DNA from: Aquisphaera giovannonii
GTDB lineage: Bacteria; Planctomycetota; Planctomycetia; Isosphaerales; Isosphaeraceae
DNA: 64,000 nucleotides
NCBI RefSeq assembly: GCF_008087625.1
Contig: NZ_CP042997.1
Location: 1,364,001-1,428,000, forward strand
Direction of reading: 5' to 3'
Numbering within the stretch: position 1 is the first letter of the stretch; each line of letters opens with the position of its first letter. The translations under genes were made by a program, and so were the position numbers. This document shows, one piece after another, positions 28,101 through 36,094 of this stretch. A model generated the notes under the pieces. The model saw only the letters and a program-made list of their open reading frames with translations, was not told the origin of the DNA and did no database searches.

Positions 28101-29092
28101 AGCGTGCGTCGGTCGGACTTGCCATGGACGCGTAGGCAGGAGGCGAGCATCGGACCGAGCTGCGCCTCGGCGTCGGCATACTCGCCCCGATGGAAGTACA
28201 GGGAGGCGAGCTGTTCGCGACATGCGATCGTCGCTTCCCCGTGTTCTTCCTTCAGTTCAAGGAGCGAAGCCAGCGCGATGCGGTAGTGCGTCTCGGCCTC
28301 GGCCCGCCTCCCCCACTCGCTGGCGAGTTGGGCGAGATACTTATGGATCTTGGCCGTCTCCGGATGCACCTCCCCATAGGCCGTTCGATAGCCTCGCAGC
28401 GCCCGCTCGAGATGATCCCCCGCCTCGGCCCAGCGTTTCAGGTGGAGCAGGACGGTCCCGAGGTTGTCGTGGCTCCTCGCCGTACTCGGGTCGTCCTCGC
28501 CCAGCACCGCGAGCTTGATTTTCAGGGATTGACCGTGTTGCTCCGCGGCCTCGTCGTAACGCTCCAGGTCGACCAGGACGTCCCCGAGATTGTTGTGCGA
28601 GGCGGCCGTGTCCAGATGGCCCTTCCCCAGCCAGCGTTGCCGCAGGACTAGCAGGTCGCGGTCGATCTTCTCCGCGTCCCGGAACTTGCCCTCCCGGAAG
28701 AGCCGGGCCTCTTCCCGGATGAGTACGGGCACCCGGGCCATCTCTCGACGTCCCTGGTCGGAAAGGCCGGCGATCGTCCGAAGCGTGTCGACCCGGTGTC
28801 CGGCCTCCTTGGCCCGCCAGTGCTCGGGCCCGAGGACCTCTTTCGTCAGTGCAAAGGCCTCCTCCGCAGGCGCGACGGCCTCGCGGAACTTGCCTTCACG
28901 CCATGAGGCATCGATCCGGTCCTTCAGCTCTTGCACGCGTCGCGCCTGGGCTGGCGGGAGGCCCTCGACCGCCGGCTTACCTCTCGCTTTTTCCGCTTCT
29001 TGGGCGACGAGCCTTCGATCGCGGCCCTCCGATTGGAAGGCGAGGATGCCCGACATGGCAGCCAGGAGCACGATGCCATTCCGAGGTGACAT
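25148..29092 (-). CDS. TPR - PDZ - CHAT caspase-like protein (1314 aa)
   Basis: The start at 29092 is preferred for GGGAG upstream; an ATG at 29122 would add ten residues. After a signal-like helix (GIVLLAAMSGILAF), residues 60-730 are TPR repeats of the Kinesin-light-chain type (for example SHNNLGDVLVDLERYDEAAE, AWSHNALGWVLEARRRYAEA). The C-terminal third is a CHAT protease with the His of FLHFATHGRAD and the Cys of VVLSACQTALGR. Unusually, a PDZ-like segment (REGDVLLEYNGRRLAGLGDL, then VKIWRDGEVRELTV) sits inside the CHAT domain ahead of the catalytic residues. CHAT-TPR proteins of this lineage usually lie beside ECF sigma and kinase genes, as here. Substrate unknown. Confidence 0.85.
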   Translation of the reverse strand: MSPRNGIVLLAAMSGILAFQSEGRDRRLVAQEAEKARGKPAVEGLPPAQARRVQELKDRIDASWREGKFREAVAPAEEAFALTKEVLGPEHWRAKEAGHRVDTLRTIAGLSDQGRREMARVPVLIREEARLFREGKFRDAEKIDRDLLVLRQRWLGKGHLDTAASHNNLGDVLVDLERYDEAAEQHGQSLKIKLAVLGEDDPSTARSHDNLGTVLLHLKRWAEAGDHLERALRGYRTAYGEVHPETAKIHKYLAQLASEWGRRAEAETHYRIALASLLELKEEHGEATIACREQLASLYFHRGEYADAEAQLGPMLASCLRVHGKSDRRTLDARNNLAVCLMKLSKPHEAEDLLRQNLAIELERDGQFHASVHMSRLNLAAVLQEQGRHLAAEKECLLALDIAARLYPESDERMCESRNLLGVIETSLGNLASAEEQHRRALASSLAARGELHQRTIGCRQNLGEVLRGQGKYAEAVEQQRKALGSALQAKDTPRGVVSLIRNNLALALEGLGDYEAARLQFMDALELARKESGEKSAETARRLANLSSGYREQGRLAEAEDFARRSLAIRIETLGEGSPDTAWSHNALGWVLEARRRYAEAETHFRLALTTQLSSLGEDNLDTIITRTHLASSLDELGRRDAAIEHWEKAALSFGRSRWARDSTGLDRAVRSGVSPLADLALALARRGEPRRAWERWEADLARGLLDDFSARQARPLTAAERKEESDVLGRLQTLDEGIGVLASRKVRTPDEDRQLDDLQRQQNAARGRLIALERRLDETYRALAGVPSSLEDIRTVLPVGAALVGWLDSGRHHWACVVRRDGDPAWVSIPGSGEGGTWTGADVLRPMRLRDALAAGDPIWRDLAAEIARQRIAPLLPRLEGVGHLIVLPSPALSGLPLEALLVACGETADRRLVSYAPSGSMLARLARPRPAGTGGPSLFALGDPAFAPPDKSDAPPPPDHGLAVATVDQSGGAGPSEIREGDVLLEYNGRRLAGLGDLKEARPGDPEKPTPVKIWRDGEVRELTVAAGLPGIGFDLKRSIGEVVLAHRAAEEILRPLNRGVALKRLQGSRREVEAIARLFPSGRVHTLLGEQATESAVQALAAGGDLARYRFLHFATHGRADTTIALNSEIILAPETAHAGPDKGLSGRTPEADGRITALQIVRTWQLDADLVVLSACQTALGRVADGEGYLGFSQALFVKGARSVVLSLWKVEDKATALLMGRFYENLLGKRQGLHGPMPKAAAIDEARRWLRGLDHVDAAEALAGLGKDHPPAERGGVRAVNLEPVPRGERPYAHPKHWAGFILIGDPN

Positions 29093-29247
29093 GCGACGAT
29101 CTCCCGAGATCAGCCTGGTCATGATTTCGAAAGGTGCCCGACTTTCGGCGAATGGAATCGGTACGACCGCGAGATGTTACAGAGGCCCCCGCCCGAGGGG
29201 CCGACATGGGATCGCTGTCGGATCGCGGCTAATCGGCGGCGGTGCGC

Positions 29248-30219
29248 TCAGCGATCGCCGGGCGTCCTGACGGGAAAGCCGAGCGCCCGGACGGTGTCGA
29301 TGCCGGGGATGCTCTGAAGTTTCTGGCAGACTTCGAGGATCGGCTGCGGGGCCGTGTCGTCGGTAATGACCTGGCCACGCTCCAGGCCCGAGGCGGCGAG
29401 CTCCGGACGGAGGCCGAGGTCGTCGAAGATCCAGACGCCGTCTTTCTGGATCGTCGTCCACGGGAGGTCCTTGAGCCCCAGGGCCCAGCGGGAGAACGAC
29501 GGGAGGGGCTCGCGTGACGCCACGAGCACGAAGGCGTGGTATCCGGCGCCATCGTTCAATATGTAAAAGTCTCTCGGGCCTTGAGGGAACACATGTCGAT
29601 ACGTGCGTCGCGGGACCTCGTCTGCACTGGTGGGGACGAGCAGCTCTGCCCCTCCTTTCGCGTTCAAGGCGATGAGATAGGCATACGCCGGCCTGTCCAG
29701 GTCGAACCCAACCTTGAGCAGATCGTTGACGCGGCAGCTGTCCGAACCCTCCCCGAGCCGGCCGATTCCCAGGAGCCTCTTCGGATCCTCGTACGAACGA
29801 TACTGGTGGACGGCGAGCCGGCCGCTCAGGGGGCCGGGAGGGAGCGGCGGTGGCCTGAGCCACCAGTAGGCCCCTGCTGCCAGCGCCAGGATTATCACGA
29901 TCACCCCCACGAGCGCAGCCTGGCGTTTCCGCCGGCCCAGGTGGCGCAGGGCTTCGCCGAACTCGGCGGGCGACCCGTAGCGCGCGGATGGCTCCGAGGC
30001 GAGCGCCTTCAGGCAGGCTCGCTCAAGGGGTCGAGAGATGGTGGGATTCCACTGCCGCGGGGAGACGACGTGGCCCTTTTCCGCCTTGGAGAGCACGTCC
30101 TCGCGGCTCTCGCCCTCGTGTGGGGCGTGGCCGGTCAACAGGTGATAGAGCACCCCGCCAAGGCCGTAGACGTCCGTCCTGAAGTCGATAGCTCGCTCGC
30201 GACACGACTGATCGGCCAT
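29248..30219 (-). pseudogene. Ser/Thr kinase remnant: C-lobe, membrane helix and DUF4384-like domain only
   Basis: Homology begins abruptly at the activation segment (MADQSCRERAIDFRTDVYGL, the remnant of an APE motif) and continues through HLLTGHAPHEGE and ERACLKALASEPSARYGSP to a membrane helix (ALVGVIVIILALAAGAYWWL). A DUF4384-like extracellular domain follows (RPAYAYLIALNAKGGAELLV, PRDFYILNDGAGYHAF). The ATP-binding lobe, catalytic HRD and DFG are missing. The break coincides with the break in the upstream sigma factor, as if one deletion removed the end of one gene and the first half of the other. The ATG at 30219 could still start a 323-residue protein, but it has no ribosome-binding site. 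Confidence 0.7.
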
Positions 30220-30743
30220 TGGAGGAGGTAGCGATACCGGGCGACCAGCGCCGACCGCGGGTCCAAGTCGTCCAGCGCCTCGAGCGCCCCGATCAGCTGG
30301 GATACCGAGATCCGCTCGAAGCCTTCCAGTCGCTCGATCACCCCGTCGAGCGCCGACACCTGATGCAGGTCGGCGGGCTCGGCGATGGCTCCGAGCGGGA
30401 CTCGGTGCTTCCCGCCCGGCCCCCCCGCCCTGTTGCGGTGCCGCGCATGGTCGGTCAGCACCTGGTCCATGGCACGGGAGGCCGCCCTCAGGAGGAAATT
30501 TCGGTCCGTGGCCCTCGCGATCGTGGTGTCGCAGAGGAGTTTGCGGAGCGCCTCGTTGACAAGCGCCGTAGCCTGCAAGGTGTGGTCGGGACGCTCGCGT
30601 GACATCCGGCGACGGGCGAGGGCCCGGAACTCTTCGTAGAGCAACGCGACCAGCACGTCCCGGGCCGGGCGATCCCCGGCCTGGGCCCTCCGGATCAGGT
30701 CGCAGACCTGGCCCTCGCGATCCGCACCGCTCGGCGTGGACAT
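30135..30743 (-). pseudogene. ECF sigma factor truncated in region 4
   Basis: Region 2 is normal (DLIRRAQAGDRPARDVLVAL, LYEEFRALARRRM, LQATALVNEALRKLL, RAASRAMDQVLTDHARHR), matching the planctomycete ECF group linked to Ser/Thr kinases. Region 4 starts ALEALDDLDPRSALVARYRY and then fails at about 30230: the DNA-binding helix-turn-helix is absent and the frame reads out-of-frame kinase sequence to a stop at 30135. The protein would be about 202 residues with no -35-binding helix. It is probably inactive as a sigma factor. The start has only a weak upstream site. Confidence 0.7.
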
Positions 30744-30884
30744 CACGGATTCCCTGAGGATGTGTCGCGATTGTGACGTGTTCCTGCGGAATCTTCGCAG
30801 AAACCAAGCGCGGCTAAAAGAAGAAAACCGACAACGTGCCGGTTCTGTTCGTCCTCGTGCACAAGCCCGAGGACAACATCTGTC

Positions 30885-31425
30885 ATGCGCCGACGACGAA
30901 TCTGGATGCGGATAGTCTCCCTGCTCATCACCGGCCAGTTGGCGGCCGTAGCCCGCGCGGGATCCGAGGACGATTTCCTCCTGGACGCCCATCCTGCCCT
31001 CCGGATCACCGGTGCCCACATCGAATGGGAACCGAATCCCGTCGGGGCCTCCACGCCCATGCTGGCCTACGATGTCACGAATGTGACCAATCTCGCCGTG
31101 CCGATCCCCGTAAAGATCTTTGGCGGGCAGGCCGCCGACTGGGCGGGAAGCCGGCAGCACTGGATCGAGCGGCTGGGGGACGATCCAAGGATCCCTCCCC
31201 AACCCAGGGGAACCGCCGTGCGCAGGGGGGCGTCAGCAGGCCTACGGCGGGTATGCTATCCTTTGGTCCGCACAGGTGGTCGCGCCGGGCCATTTCTTCC
31301 GGTTTCGACAGCCGATCCGGATCGGCGGGTTCCCCTCCGGCCGGTACGCCATCAGGGTCGAGTACGCGACGACGCAAGCTCGTAGAACGATCCAGTCGGA
31401 GGCCGTCGTCCTCCAGGTGGCTTGA
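30885..31425 (+). pseudogene. Secreted hypothetical protein broken by a one-base shift in a G tract
   Basis: The first frame gives a signal peptide (WMRIVSLLITGQLAAVARAG) and a beta-rich start (LRITGAHIEWEPNP, MLAYDVTNVTNLAVPIPVKI). At the run of six G at 31225-31230 the sense passes to the next frame, which reads QQAYGGYAILWSAQVVAPGH, RFRQPIRIGGFPSGRYAIRV and stops at 31425. Removing one G restores one protein of about 180 residues. Either a slippage mutation or an assembly error explains this. Family unknown; the C-terminal half looks like an Ig-like or extracellular beta domain. Confidence 0.55.
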
Positions 31426-31608
31426 CGGCTTCGCAGATGGGGACGTCGCGCGACTTCGAGTTCCCCTCCCCGGGGCGGGAGAGGAGGAGTCTGGCCAGGC
31501 TCGCTGCAACCGCGGCGGCCCCGGCCATACCACACGACGGCGACGAAGTCCGCGAGACTCGGGCGGAATCGCCGGCCTGCGTCCTCGCCGCGGGCTCGAC
31601 GCGCCCGT

Positions 31609-32364
31609 TCACGCCACGACGACCTCCACGCCCAGCTCGCGGAGCGACTGGACGGCGTCCTCGGAGGCGCTCGGGTCGGTCACCAGGTGGGTGATGCGGC
31701 TGGCCGGGATCAGCAGGTAGGGGGCGACCGTGCCCAGCTTCTCGCCCGCCACGACGACGATCACGCGCGCGGCGTGCTCGACCATCGCCCGCTTCACCTC
31801 GGCCTCCTCGCCGTCGAAGATGGTCACCCCCCCCACCGGGTGCACCCCGGCCGCGCCCAGCACGCAGGCGTCGGGCCGGAGCATCCGGTAGGCGTCCACC
31901 GCGGCGATCCCGACCGTCGCGCGATAACGCTTGATCAGCCGGCCGCCGACGACGACGCAGTCCACCTTCGGGTGCCCCGAGAGCACCTCCACGGCCGGCA
32001 GGCTGTGCGTGACCACCGTCAGGGCGAGGTCCGCCGGCAGGTGCTCCGCCACCGCCAGCGGCGTCGTCCCGCCGTCGATCGCGACCACCTCGCCGGGCCT
32101 CAGCAGGCGGGCCGCCGCCTCGCCGATCTCCTCCTTCGCCTCGGTCGACTCCTTCTCCCGCTCCGTGTAGTCGATCGAGGTCTGCGATCGCGGCAGGGCC
32201 CCGCCATGCACGCGCTGGAGGAGGCCCGCCTTGTCCAGCTCGCGGAGATCCCGACGGACCGTGTCCTCGGACACCCCCAGCCTCTTGCTGAGGTCCGAGG
32301 CGAGGAGCTTGCCCTCGCTCTTCAAAACGTCCAGCAGCCAGCGTTTGCGCTCGGCGGTCAGCAT
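31609..32364 (-). CDS. DeoR/GlpR-family transcriptional regulator (251 aa)
   Basis: The N-terminal winged helix is typical: LTAERKRWLLDVLKSEGKLL, then ASDLSKRLGVSEDTVRRDLR and ELDKAGLLQRVHGGAL. The sensor domain has the sugar-phosphate-binding blocks VVAIDGGTTPLAVAEHL, VVTHSLPAVEVL and VDCVVVGGRL. Relatives repress sugar-phosphate catabolism or transport genes and respond to a phosphorylated sugar. The ATG follows GGGAGG. It is divergent from an MFS transporter gene, with paired operator-like boxes and a palindrome in the 177-base gap, so it very likely controls that gene and itself. Confidence 0.9.
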   Translation of the reverse strand: MLTAERKRWLLDVLKSEGKLLASDLSKRLGVSEDTVRRDLRELDKAGLLQRVHGGALPRSQTSIDYTEREKESTEAKEEIGEAAARLLRPGEVVAIDGGTTPLAVAEHLPADLALTVVTHSLPAVEVLSGHPKVDCVVVGGRLIKRYRATVGIAAVDAYRMLRPDACVLGAAGVHPVGGVTIFDGEEAEVKRAMVEHAARVIVVVAGEKLGTVAPYLLIPASRITHLVTDPSASEDAVQSLRELGVEVVVA

Positions 32365-32401
32365 TGGAGAGGCCTCCCGTTGTGCGAGGATCTTAATAAT
32401 C

Positions 32402-32417
32402 CCTGCACGAGATTGCA
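32402..32417 (+). promoter_or_regulatory. Left operator-like box of the DeoR/MFS intergenic region
   Basis: CCTGCACGAGATTGCA. The same 16 bases recur, inverted and with one change, at 32508-32523, 106 bases away start to start. The two boxes bracket the promoters of the divergent genes, which suits a repressor that loops the DNA. Confidence 0.6.
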
Positions 32418-32436
32418 GCATTCTTCTTGTGGGTTG

Positions 32437-32450
32437 CGTGAAATTTCACG
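32437..32450. promoter_or_regulatory. Perfect 14-bp palindrome between the two boxes
   Basis: CGTGAAATTTCACG is perfectly self-complementary and lies eight bases upstream of the -35 of the MFS promoter. It is a candidate second operator for the DeoR protein or a site for another regulator. Confidence 0.55.
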
Positions 32451-32457
32451 AATCGCC

Positions 32458-32485
32458 TTGATTCAACCGGGGTGAACCCTATGAT
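32458..32485 (+). promoter_or_regulatory. Sigma-70-type promoter of the MFS transporter gene
   Basis: TTGATT at 32458-32463, a 16-base spacer and TATGAT at 32480-32485. Transcription would begin near 32492, so the right operator box at 32508-32523 falls in the early transcribed region. Confidence 0.5.
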
Positions 32486-32507
32486 TCGGCGGGAACGGGA
32501 ATTTTCA

Positions 32508-32523
32508 TGCAATATCGTGCAGG
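32508..32523 (-). promoter_or_regulatory. Right operator-like box, inverted copy
   Basis: Read on the minus strand this is CCTGCACGATATTGCA, differing at one base from the left box at 32402-32417. It sits downstream of the MFS promoter, where a bound repressor would block elongation. Confidence 0.6.
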
Positions 32524-32541
32524 GAACGGAGGGGGCTGCGG

Positions 32542-33780
32542 ATGCTCAGGACACTCGGAGGCGAGCCGGACGATGGGCCCGCCGCGTTGCGACGGGCGCG
32601 GGGGGCGGTGCTCGCGATGTTCGCGGTCGATGGCCTGGGGTTCGGGCCGTGGGCGGCTCACCTGCCGGAGTTCAAGGCGTCGCTGGGGCTGAGCGACGGC
32701 GGCCTGAGCGTGCCGCTCTTCGCGACCGTGATGGGGAGCCTGGCGGCGATGCCCGTCGCCGGCCGGCTGATCCCGAGGGCGGGGAGCCGGCGGGTCCTGC
32801 TGGCCGCCGCCTTCCTGTACAGCGCGATCGTGCCGCTGATCGCGCTCGCGGTGGCCGTCGGCGGGGGCCTGCCGCTGTTCACGGCCGTCGCCTTCTTCTA
32901 CGGGGCGATCAAGGGGACGATCGACGTCGCGGCGAACGCCCAGGCGGTGGGCGTGGAGCGGGCCTCGTCGAGCCCGATCCTGTCGAGCTGCCACGGCTGC
33001 TGGAGCCTCGGCTCCCTGGCCGGCGCGGGAGGGGCCGCGCTCGCGCTGCGGCTGGGCTCGCCGCCGCTCCTGACCATGGGCCTGGCGGGCCTGGTGCTCG
33101 CGGCCCTGACGGTGGCCTCGGCGCCCCACCTCCGGGCCGACGACCGGGCGGAAGCGTCCGGCGGGGCCGGCATGACGGAGGCCCCGAGGGGCTCGGTCTG
33201 GCCGACCGGGCGGCTCCTGCCGCTGGGGGTGCTGGCGTTCCTGGGCCTCTTCTGCGAGGGGTCGGTGGCCGACTGGTCCGCGGTGTACCTGGCCGGGCCG
33301 GTGGGCGTCTCGGCGGCCTCGGCGGCGCTCGGGTTCACGGCGTACATGACGGCGATGACGCTCACCCGGTTCCTCGGCGACCGGCTGGTCGGGCGGCTGG
33401 GGCCGGCGGCGGTCCTCCGCGGCGGCGGCCTGCTCGTGGCGGCCGGCCTCGGCGGGGCGCTGGCGGCCCGGTCGCTGCCGGCGGCGATGGTCGGCTTCGG
33501 CCTGGTGGGGGTGGGGCTGGCCAACGCCGTGCCCGTGATCTTCCGGTCCGCCGGCAGCGGGCACGACCCCGGCGGCGCGATCGCGTCGGTCTCCACGATC
33601 GGCTACCTCGGCTTCCTCGCCGGCCCGCCGGCGATCGGCGTCCTCGCGGAGGCCGTCGGGCTGCCGGTCGCGCTGCTGCTGGTCGTGGCCTTCGGCCTGG
33701 CGATCGCGGTCGCCGCGGGGGCCGCACTCGGCCGGGGCGAGCGCCGCGGCGGCGTCCCCGCGCCGGCCCTCTCATCCTGA
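32542..33780 (+). CDS. MFS transporter (412 aa), probably a sugar permease
   Basis: Twelve hydrophobic segments can be followed. Recognisable MFS features are the N-terminal AHLPEFKASLGLSDGGLSV, the cytoplasmic loop between helices 2 and 3 (GRLIPRAGSRRVLL), and the repeat of the same in the second half (GDRLVGRLGPAAVL). The segment SSCHGCWSLGSLAGAGGAA in helix 5 is characteristic of the FucP/YbjJ-like group. The ATG follows GGAGGGGG. With the divergent DeoR regulator and the following HAD phosphatase it makes a compact sugar-uptake and dephosphorylation unit; the sugar is unknown. Confidence 0.88.
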   Translation: MLRTLGGEPDDGPAALRRARGAVLAMFAVDGLGFGPWAAHLPEFKASLGLSDGGLSVPLFATVMGSLAAMPVAGRLIPRAGSRRVLLAAAFLYSAIVPLIALAVAVGGGLPLFTAVAFFYGAIKGTIDVAANAQAVGVERASSSPILSSCHGCWSLGSLAGAGGAALALRLGSPPLLTMGLAGLVLAALTVASAPHLRADDRAEASGGAGMTEAPRGSVWPTGRLLPLGVLAFLGLFCEGSVADWSAVYLAGPVGVSAASAALGFTAYMTAMTLTRFLGDRLVGRLGPAAVLRGGGLLVAAGLGGALAARSLPAAMVGFGLVGVGLANAVPVIFRSAGSGHDPGGAIASVSTIGYLGFLAGPPAIGVLAEAVGLPVALLLVVAFGLAIAVAAGAALGRGERRGGVPAPALSS

Positions 33781-33862
33781 CGAAGACAACCCGCCGCGGA
33801 GGCGGGGCCTCTCCGACGCACGGAATCGGACCACGGTCCCCGGAACAGAGGAGACGAGATCC

Positions 33863-34720
33863 ATGGCGAATGCCACCTTCCCCTACGCCCTGGCGGCGAT
33901 CGACATCGACGACACCCTGGTCGGTCCGGACAAGCGGATCGGCCGCGCCAACCGGCGGGCGGTGGGGCGGCTGCGCGACCTGGGCTGCCGGGTGATCCTG
34001 GCGTCGGGCCGCCGGCACGCGAACATGCTGGCCTACTGCGAGGAACTCGGGCTGGACGACTACGTCGTGAGCAGCCACGGCGCCCGCGTCGAGCACCCGA
34101 GGACCGGCGAGATCCTGCATCGCGCCTGGCTCGACTCGGACCTCGCCGCGTCGCTGGTGGCCGAGGGCCTGGACCGCGGCCACACCGTCATGCTCTGGCT
34201 GGCCGAGGGGATCTACGCCCAGGCCGAGACCCGCTGGGTGGACGCCTATCGCCGGGCGACGGGCAACGACCCGGTCACCGTGGCCGACCTGCGGGCGTTG
34301 TCCGGCCGGCCGGCCGAGAAGGTGACCTGGTCCGCGGAGCCCGAGCGGATCGCCGCGCACCTCGCCGAGCTGTCGGCCCGCCGAGACCCGCGGGTCTGCG
34401 CCCTGACCACCGACGACTGGTGCATCGAGCTGACCGCCCGCGAGGCCCACAAGGCCGACGGCGTCGCCGCGGTGGCGAGCTCCGCGGGGATCCCGCGGGA
34501 GGCCGTGCTCGCGTTCGGCGACGGCAACAACGACGTCTCCATGCTCTCCTGGGCGGGCCTGGGCGTCGCCATGCCCCACGGCCGCCCCTCCGCCCGCGCC
34601 GCCGCCCGGGCCGTCGCCGCCGACGGCGACCCCGAATCCGCCCTCGCCCGCGCCGTGGACCACATCGCCGCGGGGTTCCCCTCCCCGGTCGCCGAGCAGG
34701 ACCTCCGCAGGGTCGACTGA
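33863..34720 (+). CDS. Cof-type HAD hydrolase (285 aa)
   Basis: The four HAD motifs are present: AIDIDDTLVGPD (nucleophile Asp14 and acid Asp16), ILASGRR, Lys in TAREAHKADGV, and FGDGNNDVSMLSWAG. The C2B cap typical of the Cof subfamily occupies about residues 80-190. Relatives dephosphorylate sugar phosphates or flavin intermediates. The ATG follows GAGGAG. It is 82 bases downstream of the MFS gene, likely in the same operon, so a sugar-phosphate substrate that also signals to the DeoR protein is a reasonable inference. Confidence 0.88.
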   Translation: MANATFPYALAAIDIDDTLVGPDKRIGRANRRAVGRLRDLGCRVILASGRRHANMLAYCEELGLDDYVVSSHGARVEHPRTGEILHRAWLDSDLAASLVAEGLDRGHTVMLWLAEGIYAQAETRWVDAYRRATGNDPVTVADLRALSGRPAEKVTWSAEPERIAAHLAELSARRDPRVCALTTDDWCIELTAREAHKADGVAAVASSAGIPREAVLAFGDGNNDVSMLSWAGLGVAMPHGRPSARAAARAVAADGDPESALARAVDHIAAGFPSPVAEQDLRRVD

Positions 34721-34907
34721 CGCGGCCCGGCGGCGATCTCCGAGCCGGGGACGCGGCATCCGAACCGACCCTCCGCGGCCCGTCCCCGGTGGAGACGCCG
34801 CAACCTTCCCCGGAATTTCGCCGTTCGACCGCGGGATCTACTCCCGCCCCGGTTACAAAGGCCCGTTCGCTGACGACACCGAACGGCCTCGAACTGGAGC
34901 GACGCGG

Positions 34908-35885
34908 ATGGGTGGCGACGGATCCCGGGTTCCCAGGTTGACGACCGCATTCCTCCTCCTCGTCGGGCTGCCCATGCCCGCCGGCGCCCCGACGCGTGCC
35001 GTGGCCCAGGACCGGCCCGGCGCCGCGGCGCCCGCGCCGGTGTCGGTCGACGTGCCCAATCGCGAGCCGATCCCGATGCGACCGGTGGCGAAGCTGCCCC
35101 CCGGCCCCGTCAAGGAAAACTCCGGGATCGTCCGCAGCCGCCAGTTCCCGGACCTCTTCTGGATGCACAACGACTCCGGCGACGAGCCGCGGGTCTATCC
35201 CATCCATCGCAACGGCGAGGCCTACAGGAGCACGCGCGAGCCGGAGACGCCGGGCGTGCTCATCGGCGGCGCCATCAACGTGGACTGGGAGGACATCACG
35301 GTCGATTCGGACGGCAACCTGATCGTCGCCGACGTGGGCAATAACGGGAACGACCGCCGCGACCTCGTGCTCTACTACATCCCCGAGCCCTCCCCGGACG
35401 CCTCACGGACGACCTTCCGGAAGAAGGTCTTCGTCCGCTACCCGGGTCAGAAAGACTTCCCCGCGCCGAGGTCCGACTTCAATTACGACTGCGAGGCCGT
35501 CTTCACCGTGGGCAATGCGGTCCACCTGCTCACGAAGCACCGCAGCGATACGTCCATGAAGCTGTACCGGCTCGACCACCCGAAGGCCGAGCAGACCAAC
35601 GACCTGACCTTCCTGGAGGCGTTCGACGTCCGCGACAAGGCGGTCGGGGCCGACGCGACGCCCGACGGCAAGCGAGTCGTCGTGGTCACCTACAAGGCGA
35701 TCTGGCTCTTCGAACGGGACGACGCCTCCCAGCCCCTCTTCGGCGGACGCATCTCCTACGCCCCCTACCAGTCCCCCCAGGTCGAGGCCGTCTGCTTCGC
35801 GGATGACAAGTCCCTGCTCCTGGCCGACGAGGAGACGGGGCAATTGTTCGAGGTCGAGCTCTCCGGGCTCACGAGGCTCCGCTGA
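34908..35885 (+). CDS. Secreted beta-propeller-like hypothetical protein (325 aa)
   Basis: A signal peptide (LTTAFLLLVGLPMPAG) is followed by a Pro-rich spacer and repeated blade-like segments: KENSGIVRSRQFPDLFWMHN, DSGDEPRVYPIHR, NVDWEDITVDSDGNLIVADV, DCEAVFTVGNAVHLLTKHRS, EAVCFADDKSLLLADEETG. These DSGDEP and WEDIT blocks are seen in exported proteins of unknown function that fold as propellers. The ATG has GGAG 12 bases upstream. No catalytic residues can be assigned and no partner gene is evident. Confidence 0.75.
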   Translation: MGGDGSRVPRLTTAFLLLVGLPMPAGAPTRAVAQDRPGAAAPAPVSVDVPNREPIPMRPVAKLPPGPVKENSGIVRSRQFPDLFWMHNDSGDEPRVYPIHRNGEAYRSTREPETPGVLIGGAINVDWEDITVDSDGNLIVADVGNNGNDRRDLVLYYIPEPSPDASRTTFRKKVFVRYPGQKDFPAPRSDFNYDCEAVFTVGNAVHLLTKHRSDTSMKLYRLDHPKAEQTNDLTFLEAFDVRDKAVGADATPDGKRVVVVTYKAIWLFERDDASQPLFGGRISYAPYQSPQVEAVCFADDKSLLLADEETGQLFEVELSGLTRLR

Positions 35886-36094
35886 CGGCCGCCCGGCCGC
35901 AGAACCCTCCCCGCCGCAGGACTCACCAGGCAACGGCATCGAGTCTCCCGAGGCCAAGTCAGGAATCCGAGGCAGATTTCGGGGGGGGACGGGGGTGACC
36001 CAACGCCCGAAGAGCCCTGGCCCCACTCGCCTGCTGCTGCGATGATGAATCCCCTGGGACGACGCGGACCGCGTGAGGCGTCCAGGGGACTCCT

